A DNA stretch of 52,017 nt from positions 1-52,017 of the forward strand of contig JBAYJY010000010.1 in the NCBI GenBank assembly GCA_041664945.1, in the 5' to 3' direction. Below are positions 38,887-48,900 of the stretch, one piece after another (within the stretch, counting starts at the first letter, position 1; each line of letters starts with the position of its first letter). The notes under the pieces were generated by a model. It made no database searches and was not told the DNA's origin. It saw nothing but the letters and a program-made list of their open reading frames with translations. Both the position numbers and the translations under genes were made by a program. The DNA comes from JBAYJY01 sp041664945. GTDB lineage: Bacteria > UBP15 > UBA6099.

Positions 38887-41800
38887 ATGCATAACGGATG
38901 TGAAAAGAAAACGAAATATTATTGGATGATGAGGTGTTTCGCGCTATTGGTAGTTATTTTATGCGCGACGGTTCGAGTTTCAGCGGATGTTGAAGCTGTT
39001 TATCTCACGCCGCATTTTCACTACGACCCGGTGTTCGAGAAGGACCAGAGGGCGTACACGAGCGTTGGTTTCGACCGCTGCCGCCGGTTTCTGAAGGCGC
39101 TTAAGGAAGACCCGGATTATCATGTGGTTTTCACGGAAATAGATTATCTGAAACCGTTTTTTGACCTGTTTCCTGAGGAACGCGAGATGATTCTGAAGCT
39201 GGTCGCCGACAACCGGATCGAGACGGGCGGTTCATACAGCGAACCGAACGAGATGAGCGTGGGCGGCGAGGGGTTGATACGCAACATACTGTATGGCCGC
39301 GCATATCACGAAGGAGTTCTCGGCGACCAACGCGCCGGGGTTTATATGCCATTCGATGTTTTCGGGCATACGATTCAATTGACGCAGATTCTGGCGAAGT
39401 CGCGCTATGCAGGCGCTGCCTGGCGCAAGGGCAATCCGGCGATCGGTTCGAACCCGGAAATCACCGTGCCGGGACTGCCGCCCGATTTTATCGATCTCGC
39501 TCCGGACGGTTCGACGCTTCATCACAGGCGCGAACATTACAAATCGTATTCCGCAGCCTCTTATGAGGAATTGATCGGGAAGGTCGCGAAAAAGAAACGG
39601 CTTCAGGATTCGCTCGGACTTGCAGCCGACTTTGGTCTGCTTTCGAGCGCCGATTTCGCCTATCCGGAGCCGTGGCTCTCCGGGAAATCAACATCGCTAA
39701 AGAGCAATCAGCCGCCGATTCTGATATCCGGGCCGACGGCGTATTTCGAAGCGATAGACAGGCAGTTGAAGGCCGGAAAGGCGATGATGCCGCTGATTTC
39801 GCGCGATTTTTCGCTCTATCACGTCGGCACGGCGCTTTCGCGAGTTGATCTGAAGATCGCGAACAGGCTTGCCGAGAACGCACTGCTGAGCGCGGAGAAG
39901 TTCGGAGTGGCGGCGGCGATGCTCGGCGCGATTTATCCGGAACCCGCGCTCGACAAGGCGTGGCGTCAGCTTCTTTTCAATCAGCACCACGACGGAATCA
40001 CCGGCACATGCAATGATTTGAGCTTCTTCGACATGATGGAGGGTTTCAGGGAAGCAGTTACGCTCGGCGGCGGAGCCCTGAGCGGCGCGGAGTATTTCAT
40101 TGCATCGAAGATCGATACAGGAAAAATCAAAGGAGCTGTTCCCATTGTGGTTTTCAACCCGCTCGGCTGGAAGCGAACCGACACAGTGTCGCTGATAGTC
40201 GACAATACGCCTGAAGGGCCGTTCGTTCTGACAGACGCGAACGAAAATTCGATTCAGTTTGATATGTCAAATGTGATGATTGGCGGGCTTGAGAAAAGCA
40301 GGTTGATTTTTGTAGCTTCTGATGTGCCGCCAGTCGGATACAAAACGTTTTTCATTAAGAACGGCGAAGGGATGAAATCCGATGCTGCGGCGCTCAGCGC
40401 GAAAGATAACACTATTGAAAACGAATATTACATAGTGACGGTCGATCCGGCGCGCGGCGGCGCCATAACGAAGCTTGTGGACAAGCAAACCGGCCGCGTG
40501 GTGATCGACCCGTCGACGAAATATCCAGGTAACGAATTAATAGTCCTCAAGGAAGATCAGGGGCCGCAATACCCGGCATGGGAACTTTCGACGGTTGGAG
40601 TTAAAGGATATTCATCAGATAACAAGGCGGATGTCGAAACCATAACCGGCGTGTCGTTTGTGAAGCTCGTTGTCAAAGGGCGAATCGGCGATCTCGGAGT
40701 TTACACACAGGAGATAAGGCTTTCCGCCGGCGTTAAGAGGATAGATATGATGACGACGATTTTGCCGGAAAATTTGCTAAAAGACGCGTCGAACAGGAAT
40801 ATGTGGATGGTTCGTTTCCCGGTGAAGCTAAACGGAACGGGCCCTGTGATCGAGGATCGCTTTTATGCGGCCGCGCGGCGAGAGAGCCTGAAGCCGCTGA
40901 ACTATCGGACTGATCTCGATAAGATGCTGACGCTTAGCGCGCCGTATTCCGCGCTGAACTGGGTTGAGGAGGGGACGGCGGTCCGAGTGGATATAGCAGA
41001 CGCTTCCGGCGCGTTATCGGACGGGCTGGCTGTGCGTTTGTGCGAGATCGTTCATGCGAGGAACGCGGAAAGCATTGCGGCGGCTCAGACGCTCGAAAGC
41101 GCGCTTATCATGCGGGGCGTGACGTGCACGCCGAGTTATGCCGACGAGGACCGGAACAAGGATCTGCTAAACCGTAACTTCAGATTCGTTATTGCCATAG
41201 GCAGTGACAACGCTTTCGCCGCTTCGGTGACGTCAAAAGGCGAATCGGGGGCAAAGTACAAAGAGCGGCTCGCCACAGAAGGCGCCGCAAGACTGCTGAT
41301 ATCGCCGGTCGCCAACGACATGGAAATCCGCAATGTCGACACGCTCGTTCTCGGGGCAGCGGACGCCGCAAGAATGAAAAAGATGATGTCGCAGCTTGCC
41401 GAGGAGATAACGCAGAAAATGAGAATCGCATTGAGCGTCGAAGAAGACGGCCGGAACTCGAAGAAGAAAGCGCCGCCGGACGACTATGGAATCGCGCTTA
41501 TCAATCGCGGCAATATCCTGCATAGCTTCGATTCGAACGGCACGGTTGTCATGGGGCTTTTCCATTCCGCGCAGTGGGCGGCGGAGCTTCAGGGCATTCC
41601 ATTCACGATTACCGAAGCCAAAACGCATCGTTACGAATATGCGCTTTATCCTCATTCCGGCGACTGGCGCCGGGCGCAGACTTATCGCGTCGGCCACGAA
41701 GTGAACACGCCATTGACGGCTGTGGAGGCGAAGACGCAAGACGGAAACTTGCCCGTAGTGATGAGTTTTATTGACATCGAATCGGATAGCGCCGTTCTTT

Positions 41801-42870
41801 CTTCAGTAAAAGCTGCGGGAAATCCATATGCCTCTATGAAAACATCAGGCGCGACAGGGCCGCGAAACGGCGTGATGATTCGTTTCTATGAAGCTGAGGG
41901 AAAGGCAACTGACGTAAGGGTTAAGTTTTTCAAACCGCTTAAATCAGCGCGGCATACGAATCTTATCGAGGAACCTGACGGCGGAACGGTCAGATTGCTT
42001 TACGGCGACACAATAGAAATGAAGCTTGGCCCCAATGCGATCGAGACGGTTCTGGTGGAATTCAAGGAGGAGGGGGAGTTATCCGCCGCGTCGCAGGCGA
42101 TAGCGGCGGCGACCGAACAGTCGAAGCGGCTGTACTCCGATTACTGGGCTCTCAATCTCGGCGCCGCGTACATGTATAATTCGCCTGTGTCCGTCTCTAT
42201 CGGATATCCGCTCGAAAAGAATTTGCCGGAATCCGGGATGCTTGGGGTGAATGTGAGAAAACAGCCTAAGAACACTCTCAAAAAAGGGAACAACAAAATG
42301 CGGCTGGCGGTGTCGAACAATTCGACTGACTCGCCTCTTGAGGGAACGCTGACCATCGAAGCGCCGGACGGTCTGACGCCGTCATTCACTGAAAAGAAGC
42401 AGACGTTCGCGGCGCGTGAGGGAAGAATCGTCGATTTTGAAGTAAGAGCGGACAGCCCGCCGGCGGGCGGATATATACGCGCTTCGCTTAAAGCCGGAGA
42501 TAAAACATATTTCGGTACGTTGCCGGTCGGCAAACATGATGATTTAGCCGCATCAGCCGCAATTGAAAAAGCCATAGGCAACTGCAGAAAACTGAAAGTG
42601 GATATATCGAATAATCAGGGCGGCGACATAGAAGGCGCGGTCTCAGTGATCGGACCGGTGGAAACATTTCCGGAAATTGCTGCAGCGCCTCTTTCATTGA
42701 CGGATGTATTCCCGAGCGCTGTTGATTTTGAACTTGCCGGCAACCAGAGCGGCGTCTATATGTTTGACTTTTGCGGGATTGAAAAGGGCGCCGAAAATAT
42801 TCAAAGTTGGCTGATGATAAAAATCAGATATAACGGGGAATTGAAATATATTCCGCTGGAAATAAATTAA
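38887..42870 (+). CDS. Giant secreted GH38 alpha-mannosidase-like protein
   Basis: 1327 residues. A signal peptide (hydrophobic core ~16-30, ending VSA) precedes a GH38 domain: His45 and Asp47 in PHFHYDPVF, nucleophile-position Asp157 in MPFDVFGHT, and QHHDGITGT with His368. The Trp of the usual DPGW motif is replaced by Phe50. Between the two beta halves is an extra ~150-residue region (about 735-880, LCEIVHARNAESIAAAQTLES onwards, with IAIGSD and LVLGAAD) not usual for GH38. YALYPHSGDWRRA closes the mannosidase, then a NEW3-like C-terminal domain (~1120-1220) and a further beta domain follow. Probably a surface or periplasmic glycan hydrolase. Confidence 0.87.
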   Translation: MHNGCEKKTKYYWMMRCFALLVVILCATVRVSADVEAVYLTPHFHYDPVFEKDQRAYTSVGFDRCRRFLKALKEDPDYHVVFTEIDYLKPFFDLFPEEREMILKLVADNRIETGGSYSEPNEMSVGGEGLIRNILYGRAYHEGVLGDQRAGVYMPFDVFGHTIQLTQILAKSRYAGAAWRKGNPAIGSNPEITVPGLPPDFIDLAPDGSTLHHRREHYKSYSAASYEELIGKVAKKKRLQDSLGLAADFGLLSSADFAYPEPWLSGKSTSLKSNQPPILISGPTAYFEAIDRQLKAGKAMMPLISRDFSLYHVGTALSRVDLKIANRLAENALLSAEKFGVAAAMLGAIYPEPALDKAWRQLLFNQHHDGITGTCNDLSFFDMMEGFREAVTLGGGALSGAEYFIASKIDTGKIKGAVPIVVFNPLGWKRTDTVSLIVDNTPEGPFVLTDANENSIQFDMSNVMIGGLEKSRLIFVASDVPPVGYKTFFIKNGEGMKSDAAALSAKDNTIENEYYIVTVDPARGGAITKLVDKQTGRVVIDPSTKYPGNELIVLKEDQGPQYPAWELSTVGVKGYSSDNKADVETITGVSFVKLVVKGRIGDLGVYTQEIRLSAGVKRIDMMTTILPENLLKDASNRNMWMVRFPVKLNGTGPVIEDRFYAAARRESLKPLNYRTDLDKMLTLSAPYSALNWVEEGTAVRVDIADASGALSDGLAVRLCEIVHARNAESIAAAQTLESALIMRGVTCTPSYADEDRNKDLLNRNFRFVIAIGSDNAFAASVTSKGESGAKYKERLATEGAARLLISPVANDMEIRNVDTLVLGAADAARMKKMMSQLAEEITQKMRIALSVEEDGRNSKKKAPPDDYGIALINRGNILHSFDSNGTVVMGLFHSAQWAAELQGIPFTITEAKTHRYEYALYPHSGDWRRAQTYRVGHEVNTPLTAVEAKTQDGNLPVVMSFIDIESDSAVLSSVKAAGNPYASMKTSGATGPRNGVMIRFYEAEGKATDVRVKFFKPLKSARHTNLIEEPDGGTVRLLYGDTIEMKLGPNAIETVLVEFKEEGELSAASQAIAAATEQSKRLYSDYWALNLGAAYMYNSPVSVSIGYPLEKNLPESGMLGVNVRKQPKNTLKKGNNKMRLAVSNNSTDSPLEGTLTIEAPDGLTPSFTEKKQTFAAREGRIVDFEVRADSPPAGGYIRASLKAGDKTYFGTLPVGKHDDLAASAAIEKAIGNCRKLKVDISNNQGGDIEGAVSVIGPVETFPEIAAAPLSLTDVFPSAVDFELAGNQSGVYMFDFCGIEKGAENIQSWLMIKIRYNGELKYIPLEIN

Positions 42871-42874
42871 GCCG

Positions 42875-43306
42875 TCAGCGGGTAATATCTATCACGACGC
42901 CGCGTTCGGCGACCAATTCATTGATAATAACGTTCAGATCGGCGGTCGTGACTTTATCGAATTGGATGAGTTTCGATTGTTTGATAAGATCGCCCGTTGT
43001 TTCATGAATGAGTTGAATGCGGAATCCGTTATTTTGAGCCCAGAGGCGGATGACAAACGGCGAGTTGCGAACATCCTGATGCTGATTGAAAATTTCGAGC
43101 GCTTCGAGAATCTCGTTCCAGAGTTGTGCGTCCGGCGGTTTGATCTCCGAAAACGGATAGCGGTGTTTGTCACCCTGCCTCTCTTTTGCGTCGGTTCTAT
43201 TCTCTACGCGCCGGTCTTCGACGCGGCCGGCCCGCTTCACGTCCTGTTCGAACTTGGGAATGTAGTTTGTGACATTAGAAATCGTTTTGTTAAAATCGTC
43301 GGGCAT
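42875..43306 (-). CDS. FlaG-like protein
   Basis: 143 residues. The C-terminal ~55 residues (FVIRLWAQNNGFRIQLIHETTGDLIKQSKLIQFDKV, then GVVIDITR) match the FlaG pattern, although the usual P-P-E after the IR is lost. The N-terminal half is polar and lacks a domain. FlaG affects filament length in Pseudomonas and Vibrio. It is far from the flagellar genes of this window and ends 4 bp from the end of the converging GH38 gene. GGAG lies 5 nt before the ATG. The assignment is moderate. Confidence 0.55.
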   Translation of the reverse strand: MPDDFNKTISNVTNYIPKFEQDVKRAGRVEDRRVENRTDAKERQGDKHRYPFSEIKPPDAQLWNEILEALEIFNQHQDVRNSPFVIRLWAQNNGFRIQLIHETTGDLIKQSKLIQFDKVTTADLNVIINELVAERGVVIDITR

Positions 43307-43398
43307 GAGCTCTCCGTAAAATTAATGTAGACTAAAAGCCGTTAATCGACTGCAAGGAAATTATAACGATATTTGAAATATTTTAATATCCGGCGAAG

Positions 43399-44286
43399 TC
43401 AATTCGGTTGATTCTGTTTCCGCGCGCTGTTGAGTTTGAGTTCCGCTACGACCATTGCGACCATGATCAGGGCGCCGCCGAACATTGCGTTCAGCGATAA
43501 CGTTTCGCCGATGTAGAAGTAAGCGACGATAGCTGCGAAAAGAGGTTCCAGAGAATAAATCACGACTGCTTTAATCTCGGAGATATATCTCTGCAACAGC
43601 GCCTGAACGATATATATGTAGGCTGTTGCCGCTGTCGCGCAATAAATAATTGTTCCCCAGACAAACCGATTGTCCGGAATCGCGATATGTTTATTCACGA
43701 TAAGTCCGCCGGCGGCGGTGAGAATTGCGACAGTGAGCAACTGAATTACAGTGAATGACGGAGCGTCGATACGTTCGGGGAGCCGTCCGCAGATCATGAG
43801 TTGCAATCCGAACCCTACGGCGCATAAAAGAGCGAGAAAATCGCCGAAGTTAAGTTTAATCGGAAATTTCAAAGTCATGAGAGCGAGTCCGGCAAGCGCC
43901 ATCAGAACGGAAGCCGCCTGCATGGCGGTCGGCGGTTTGCGGTCGAGCGCGGCGACGTAAAGCGGCACAAACACGACACAAAGTCCTGTGATAAAAGCGG
44001 AGTTCGATGCGGATGTATATTTCATGCTGACGGTCTGAAGGAGGAATGAAGCTGTAAGGATTGCTCCGGATATTACGGCGACAAAGACAGTCGCGCGATT
44101 AATGTTATTTAGTTTTTTGAAGTAGAAAACGCATATGACAACGGTTGCGATGAAGAAACGTATTGAGACAAGCGAGTAGGGGTCGATAAGCGATACCGCT
44201 TCTTTCACCATTACGAAAGTGCCGCCCCAGAACATCACTCCGAGAAGAAGCAATAATGTGGCTGTTGTCGCTTTGTTCTTCGCCAT
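43399..44286 (-). CDS. EamA/DMT-family transporter
   Basis: 295 residues, ten hydrophobic helices in two EamA repeats: TLLLLLGVMFWGGTFVMVKEAVSLIDP in the first, and AVVIYSLEPLFAAIVAYFYIGETLSLNAMFGGALIM in the second (typical EamA end). Members export amino acids or metabolites; the substrate is unknown. The ATG at 44286 fits the family N-terminus; a longer TTG start at 44334 is possible, and neither has a good ribosome site. Divergent to the HExxH gene at 44357. Confidence 0.9.
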   Translation of the reverse strand: MAKNKATTATLLLLLGVMFWGGTFVMVKEAVSLIDPYSLVSIRFFIATVVICVFYFKKLNNINRATVFVAVISGAILTASFLLQTVSMKYTSASNSAFITGLCVVFVPLYVAALDRKPPTAMQAASVLMALAGLALMTLKFPIKLNFGDFLALLCAVGFGLQLMICGRLPERIDAPSFTVIQLLTVAILTAAGGLIVNKHIAIPDNRFVWGTIIYCATAATAYIYIVQALLQRYISEIKAVVIYSLEPLFAAIVAYFYIGETLSLNAMFGGALIMVAMVVAELKLNSARKQNQPN

Positions 44287-44356
44287 TCGGATAAGTATAA
44301 CCACCGAATAAAATTTTGTGATATAATTCCTCAAGAATATTTCGTGGAGAGCAAAA

Positions 44357-44824
44357 ATGTTTTCGTCCCGTAAGCTTACTGAAATGGAGACTGAGACGCT
44401 GAAGAATGTTTTCGGCGATCAGGTAGACTACAGTAAGATACGGATTCGCGACAAACACTGGACGACGGAGGTTAGCGGGGCGAGAGCCTTCGTTTTCGGG
44501 AACAGCATACAAATGAGCGGAAAGTATATAGGCGACCGTACGATATTGATCCACGAAACTGCGCATGTGTGGCAGTTTCAACATACCATGGGATGGGAAT
44601 ACATTTTCAGCGCGTTAACGGACCACATATTGGCGCGCTTGGATGGGCATAACCCATACGATTACTCGAAAGTATTGGGGACGGCGCCGTGGCATAAGTG
44701 GAGTGTGGAACAGCAGGCGCAGTGGATCGGCGAGCATGAATGCCTTCCGCCTTTCGACATCAGGTTTCCCAAAGGCCGCTCGGCAAGCGCTCAAAAAAGG
44801 AATTCGAGAAAGAAAGAACGGTGA
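44357..44824 (+). CDS. Short HExxH protein, DUF4157-like
   Basis: 155 residues. The zinc motif HETAHVWQFQH (His66, Glu67, His70, Gln75, His76) follows a N-terminal LTEMETETLKNVFG DQVDYSKIRI region similar to the start of DUF4157 domains (small fold in eCIS-associated toxins and in stand-alone form). Proteolytic activity is plausible but unproven. No signal peptide. The C-terminal tail is basic (KGRSASAQKRNSRKKER). GGAG lies 7 nt before the ATG. Followed after ~100 bp by the alpha/beta hydrolase. Confidence 0.68.
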   Translation: MFSSRKLTEMETETLKNVFGDQVDYSKIRIRDKHWTTEVSGARAFVFGNSIQMSGKYIGDRTILIHETAHVWQFQHTMGWEYIFSALTDHILARLDGHNPYDYSKVLGTAPWHKWSVEQQAQWIGEHECLPPFDIRFPKGRSASAQKRNSRKKER

Positions 44825-44927
44825 AGCGGCGGCGGCCGCATCACGACAAAAATATGTTTTGCAAAATCGAAAGCAATCAAGGTGAAATATAAAGAGTTAT
44901 CCAAAAACGTATTTGCGGAGGATTCCT

Positions 44928-45908
44928 ATGCCGTTGTTAAAGATGAGCGACGGGAGCAGGACGTATTACGAGACGCACGGGCCGGAGGACGGAGCTCCTG
45001 TGATGCTGCTTCACGGCTGGTGCGCGAGCCTTAGGCTTTATTGTGAGCAGACGCGCTCGCTCGCCGAGGCGGGTTATCGCGCGATACTTCTCGATAGCGT
45101 AGGGCACGGGCGTTCGAGCAAAAAAGTAGACACTGTTGATAAGGACATCGTTGTCGAGCGGTTCAGCGAGTTTGCGGAGAAGATGGGACTGTTCGGGGGA
45201 GATCCTTTCGCGCTGATCGGACACAGCGCCGGCGGAGGAGCGGCTCAGCAAATTTATCTGAAACACCCGGACAATATAGCGTGTCTCGTTCTCCTTAACA
45301 CCGGATATCTGATGCGCGACAGCCTGTTGCGTAATGTCTTCTGGTCAATGTCTCCACTGATGGCGGAGGCGGCGTTTCATCCATTGGCGAAGCTGGCGAT
45401 CAGGCCGGCGATGAACGCAGCCGCTGATGTCGCGGGCCTTCTGTTTAATAAAGACGCGCATAAAATCAGGCTCTGGTTCACGGATGTGATGCGAACGCGG
45501 CCGGACGTTGCGCGCATGGAAATCGAAGAAATAATGCGCCACAACACGAAAGAACAGTTGCCGGGCATCACATGCCCGACATTGATAATAGGCGGCAGCA
45601 TGGACCTGCTGGCGCCAGCGAGACAGTCGCGCGTCATGCATGCAATGATCCCGAACTCTGAACTTGTCGTCGTTCCGACAGGCCACGCAGGAAAAATGTT
45701 CCAGTCCGAACTATACAACAAGCCGATAATAGAATTTCTCACGAAGAATTATCCGTCTGCAGTCCCGAAGAAAGCAACGAGGGCGCCGGTAAAGAAACAC
45801 AACGCGGCAAAAGCGGCCAAGAAGGCGCCGGCAAAGAAAACACTGAAAAAATCCGTCGCGATAAAAAAAGCTGTGAAGAAAAAAACTGTGAAGAAAAAGA
45901 AAAGTTAG
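44928..45908 (+). CDS. Alpha/beta hydrolase with lysine-rich histone-H1-like tail
   Basis: 326 residues. Residues ~1-270 are an alpha/beta hydrolase: oxyanion HGWCAS, nucleophile elbow GHSAGGGAAQQ, acid region GGSMDLLAP and catalytic His in PTGHAGKM. The last 46 residues contain 20 Lys, mostly in AKK/KKA/PAKK steps (AAKAAKKAPAKKTLKKS), like histone H1 C-termini, and no acids. Such tails bind nucleic acid or polyanions; PhaF-type granule proteins have a similar tail. The enzyme function is an ester or amide hydrolase of unknown substrate. GGAGG lies 6 nt before the ATG at 44928; the in-frame ATG at 44913 is rejected. Confidence 0.88.
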   Translation: MPLLKMSDGSRTYYETHGPEDGAPVMLLHGWCASLRLYCEQTRSLAEAGYRAILLDSVGHGRSSKKVDTVDKDIVVERFSEFAEKMGLFGGDPFALIGHSAGGGAAQQIYLKHPDNIACLVLLNTGYLMRDSLLRNVFWSMSPLMAEAAFHPLAKLAIRPAMNAAADVAGLLFNKDAHKIRLWFTDVMRTRPDVARMEIEEIMRHNTKEQLPGITCPTLIIGGSMDLLAPARQSRVMHAMIPNSELVVVPTGHAGKMFQSELYNKPIIEFLTKNYPSAVPKKATRAPVKKHNAAKAAKKAPAKKTLKKSVAIKKAVKKKTVKKKKS

Positions 45909-45962
45909 AAATACGCTCCCGTAAAACATATTAACAAAAAGTTTATGATGGCATGGATTCGA

Positions 45963-48900
45963 TCAGAACGTAGCCTTGAACGTTCCTTCGAATAAGTGGC
46001 CGGTGTAGTTTGTTTTCGAATCAAGAGAGTTCTTAAAGTTTGAAAGCCTGTACAGCAGGTTGAGCGAAATGATTTTCGTAAGTTTGTTGTCAGTGCCCAG
46101 TTCCATAGTCAAATTTTTATCAGAAGAAGAGCCGGATCTGGAGACATTCTGGAGTTGGAACCATTGGTTGCTGGACTCGGTTTTTCGCGTGACGCGTGAC
46201 TGAAGAGTGCCGGTTTTGTAACCGGGCGTAGGCGCCGAGGAGAAAGAGTCGCTTTGAAAAGTTGTTGAATAGCTCCAGACCTGATTGGGGTCATAGCCGA
46301 GCGCGAGGTTCCAGCCGCTGCTCGTACTTTTCAGCGACTGAGTTCTATTCGTTGTTGAGACATCGTTGTTTTGAAGGGACAGGACAGCATGATACGGCCT
46401 TCCCGGCGGCCTGTACTCGAAATCATATTTCTTATTCTTGTTGTTAGTCGAAGAATCGTCGCCGACATAAGTGTCGGCGATCGAGAAAGCTGGACTGAAA
46501 GAGAGCGATTTCGTGATAATGAACCCGGTTTGGAATTGAGAAGTTTTCGTTCCGGAAGAGGGGCCGTTGACGCTGGGCGAGTCCTGCTGGGTAAAATTGA
46601 GTTGAACGGTTTTAACAAAACCGAAAGGCCGTGTGGAGAGGGCGATGCGCGAGCGGTTGATGGAGCGCGGCTCGACGCTCGGGCGCGAGTCCGTGGTGGA
46701 CTGCGAGTCTACATCGGCTGCGATCATGAGCATGGGGATCGGGGTCCAGTTCAAGCCGATCTTGTTCGAGGCGTTCTTGGAATTGAAATTGAGTCTGACG
46801 CTTGAAGTGTCGACCGAATTAATTGTGTATTGAGTAGTAAGCATCAGCTTTGTGGAAGGTTTGTAGTTGAAGCCGAGTGAGCGGGCATTTGTTTTTGTGC
46901 GGCTCGCGGCGGCGGTCATATCCTTGTGGTCGGTGTTGGAATAGCCAGTAATAATATCTGCATTTTTCAGGAACGGGACGGGCATGCCGAGAGTGACAGC
47001 GAGTTTGTCATCTGTGCTTTCGGACTGAGAAGGATTGTAGTCGTCAGTGTTCTGGCGCTTGTCATAGTTCAGTCCGAAACGAGTGATCGCTTTCGATTTG
47101 AAATTTAGATTGTAAGACTGCGAGTTGTTCGAACGGATATGAGTTTTAAGAATGTCGGCCGCATTGTCGACATTGTTGAAGTCGGCGGATACGTTAAGGT
47201 TTTCGGAGATTTTTTGAGTGATGCCGTAAGAAAGCCGCCGGATTTCGAGGTTGTTGCCGCCGCCGAGAGGCGAGAAGAACGTGTCGCCTGTGTCGAGCGA
47301 GAAATTCACTTGGGTTTTATCGCCTTTGTATTTCGCGCTGAAACGATCGCGGTTGCCTTTCGCGAGTTGTGAAGCGCTTGGGGGTCGGTATTGATAGTCG
47401 GCTATGATGAGCGTATTCGCAGGAATCGGAGTTTTCAGCGTTACCTCGCCGCGGCTGTAGTCAACGCTGTAGTTAGCCGCGCTGACGATGCCTTCGGTCG
47501 AGACCCTGTCGTTAAAATAAAGAACAAAAGAACCTTGAGAAATGCCTACGTTTGCGAGGTTGAATGAGCATGCTTTTGTCGTGATAATCGAGCAGTCGAG
47601 AGGAGCAGCGACAATAGCGACTGTTTCATTTAGAACGGAGATGTTTTGAGATGCGATATCCGCGAGGCTTGAAGCGCGCTCGTATTCAAAAGCGAGCGAT
47701 TTCGACGGATCATATTTAAGGCGGAAGTCGTCCACGGTGTGGTCGTATTTTGATTCGAGCGCTGTAACATCGGGATAGCGCCAGTAGTCGATTCTTATGT
47801 ATGTGTTGATCCCTATCGGAGAAAAGAAATTAATTCTGTTAAGTTGCTCGTCGATAGTGTAATCCTGCCCGGGTTTCATAGGCACGATCTGGCAGGAAGT
47901 AAGCTCGGCGTCGTCGCATTTTGTTATTGTTTCCGAGCCGTTGTAAATCGTCGGCTTTGCGGGATATCCGAAAGCGCCTGAGGAGTCGAGATAAAGATAT
48001 TCCTTATCGACGTATTGAACAACAGTGTCCGTGGGATAGTAGGAATAATTGATGGTGTATGTGCTTGTGGCGGCGGCGGGAAGCAGGAATTTGCCGTCCC
48101 TGTAGTTGCCCATGATGCAGGCGACCTGTTCGCCCGATGTCGTTCCGGCGTCTGCCAGCCTGTTATAATCCTTGTTCGGCTCCATTGCGTTCGAACTGCC
48201 CGACTTGAAAATTGTTTCCGTCCCGTTCAGGTAATCGAATCGAACAATGAATTGCTTAGACGCTTGAATGCAATTCGAGCCGAGCGGGCATGCAGAATTA
48301 CAGGGCATATTGATTGTAGCGGTTTCGTTTTCAATGGCCTCAGTAAGTTTTTGAGTCTGCCTGTTCGCCTGCTGGACAAGATGCGAAACGCCGTATGAGA
48401 GTTTATCATTCTTCGAAGTCTGATCGGCGGCGAAAGCGAGGATGTTGCCTTCTGAAAGATTTCCGGTCAGCCGCTGTTCGTAATTGACCATAACGATGTC
48501 GTTCGGGCCGAGAATCTGATTAAAAGTTATCTCGCCGGCGAACGCGTCAATGATGTAATCTGAAGAGGGAATAACGGCGCTGTTCAATTGAACAGTAATC
48601 TGGTCCGGAACGAGGTCGCGCGCGTTGAGGTCGTATGGGCCTTTAATGTTGCGGCCGGAGAAGCTGATTGTTTTGGATTGGCTTTTTGACTTCGACATGA
48701 CGGTCGACACATTAGTGCGTCCGGTTTTGTAATCGAACTGAAGTCCTGTGATGTTTTTTGAGAAGGCGGCGAAAGAGCCGCCGGTGACGCTCGCGGAAAA
48801 ATCGCCGTATGTCAAACCGTAGAAGCCCTGTTCGAGCTTGAACATCATCGCTCGTTCCTGATGCGGCATCTCGTTGAATGAGCCGGTAAGTTTTGTCTTG

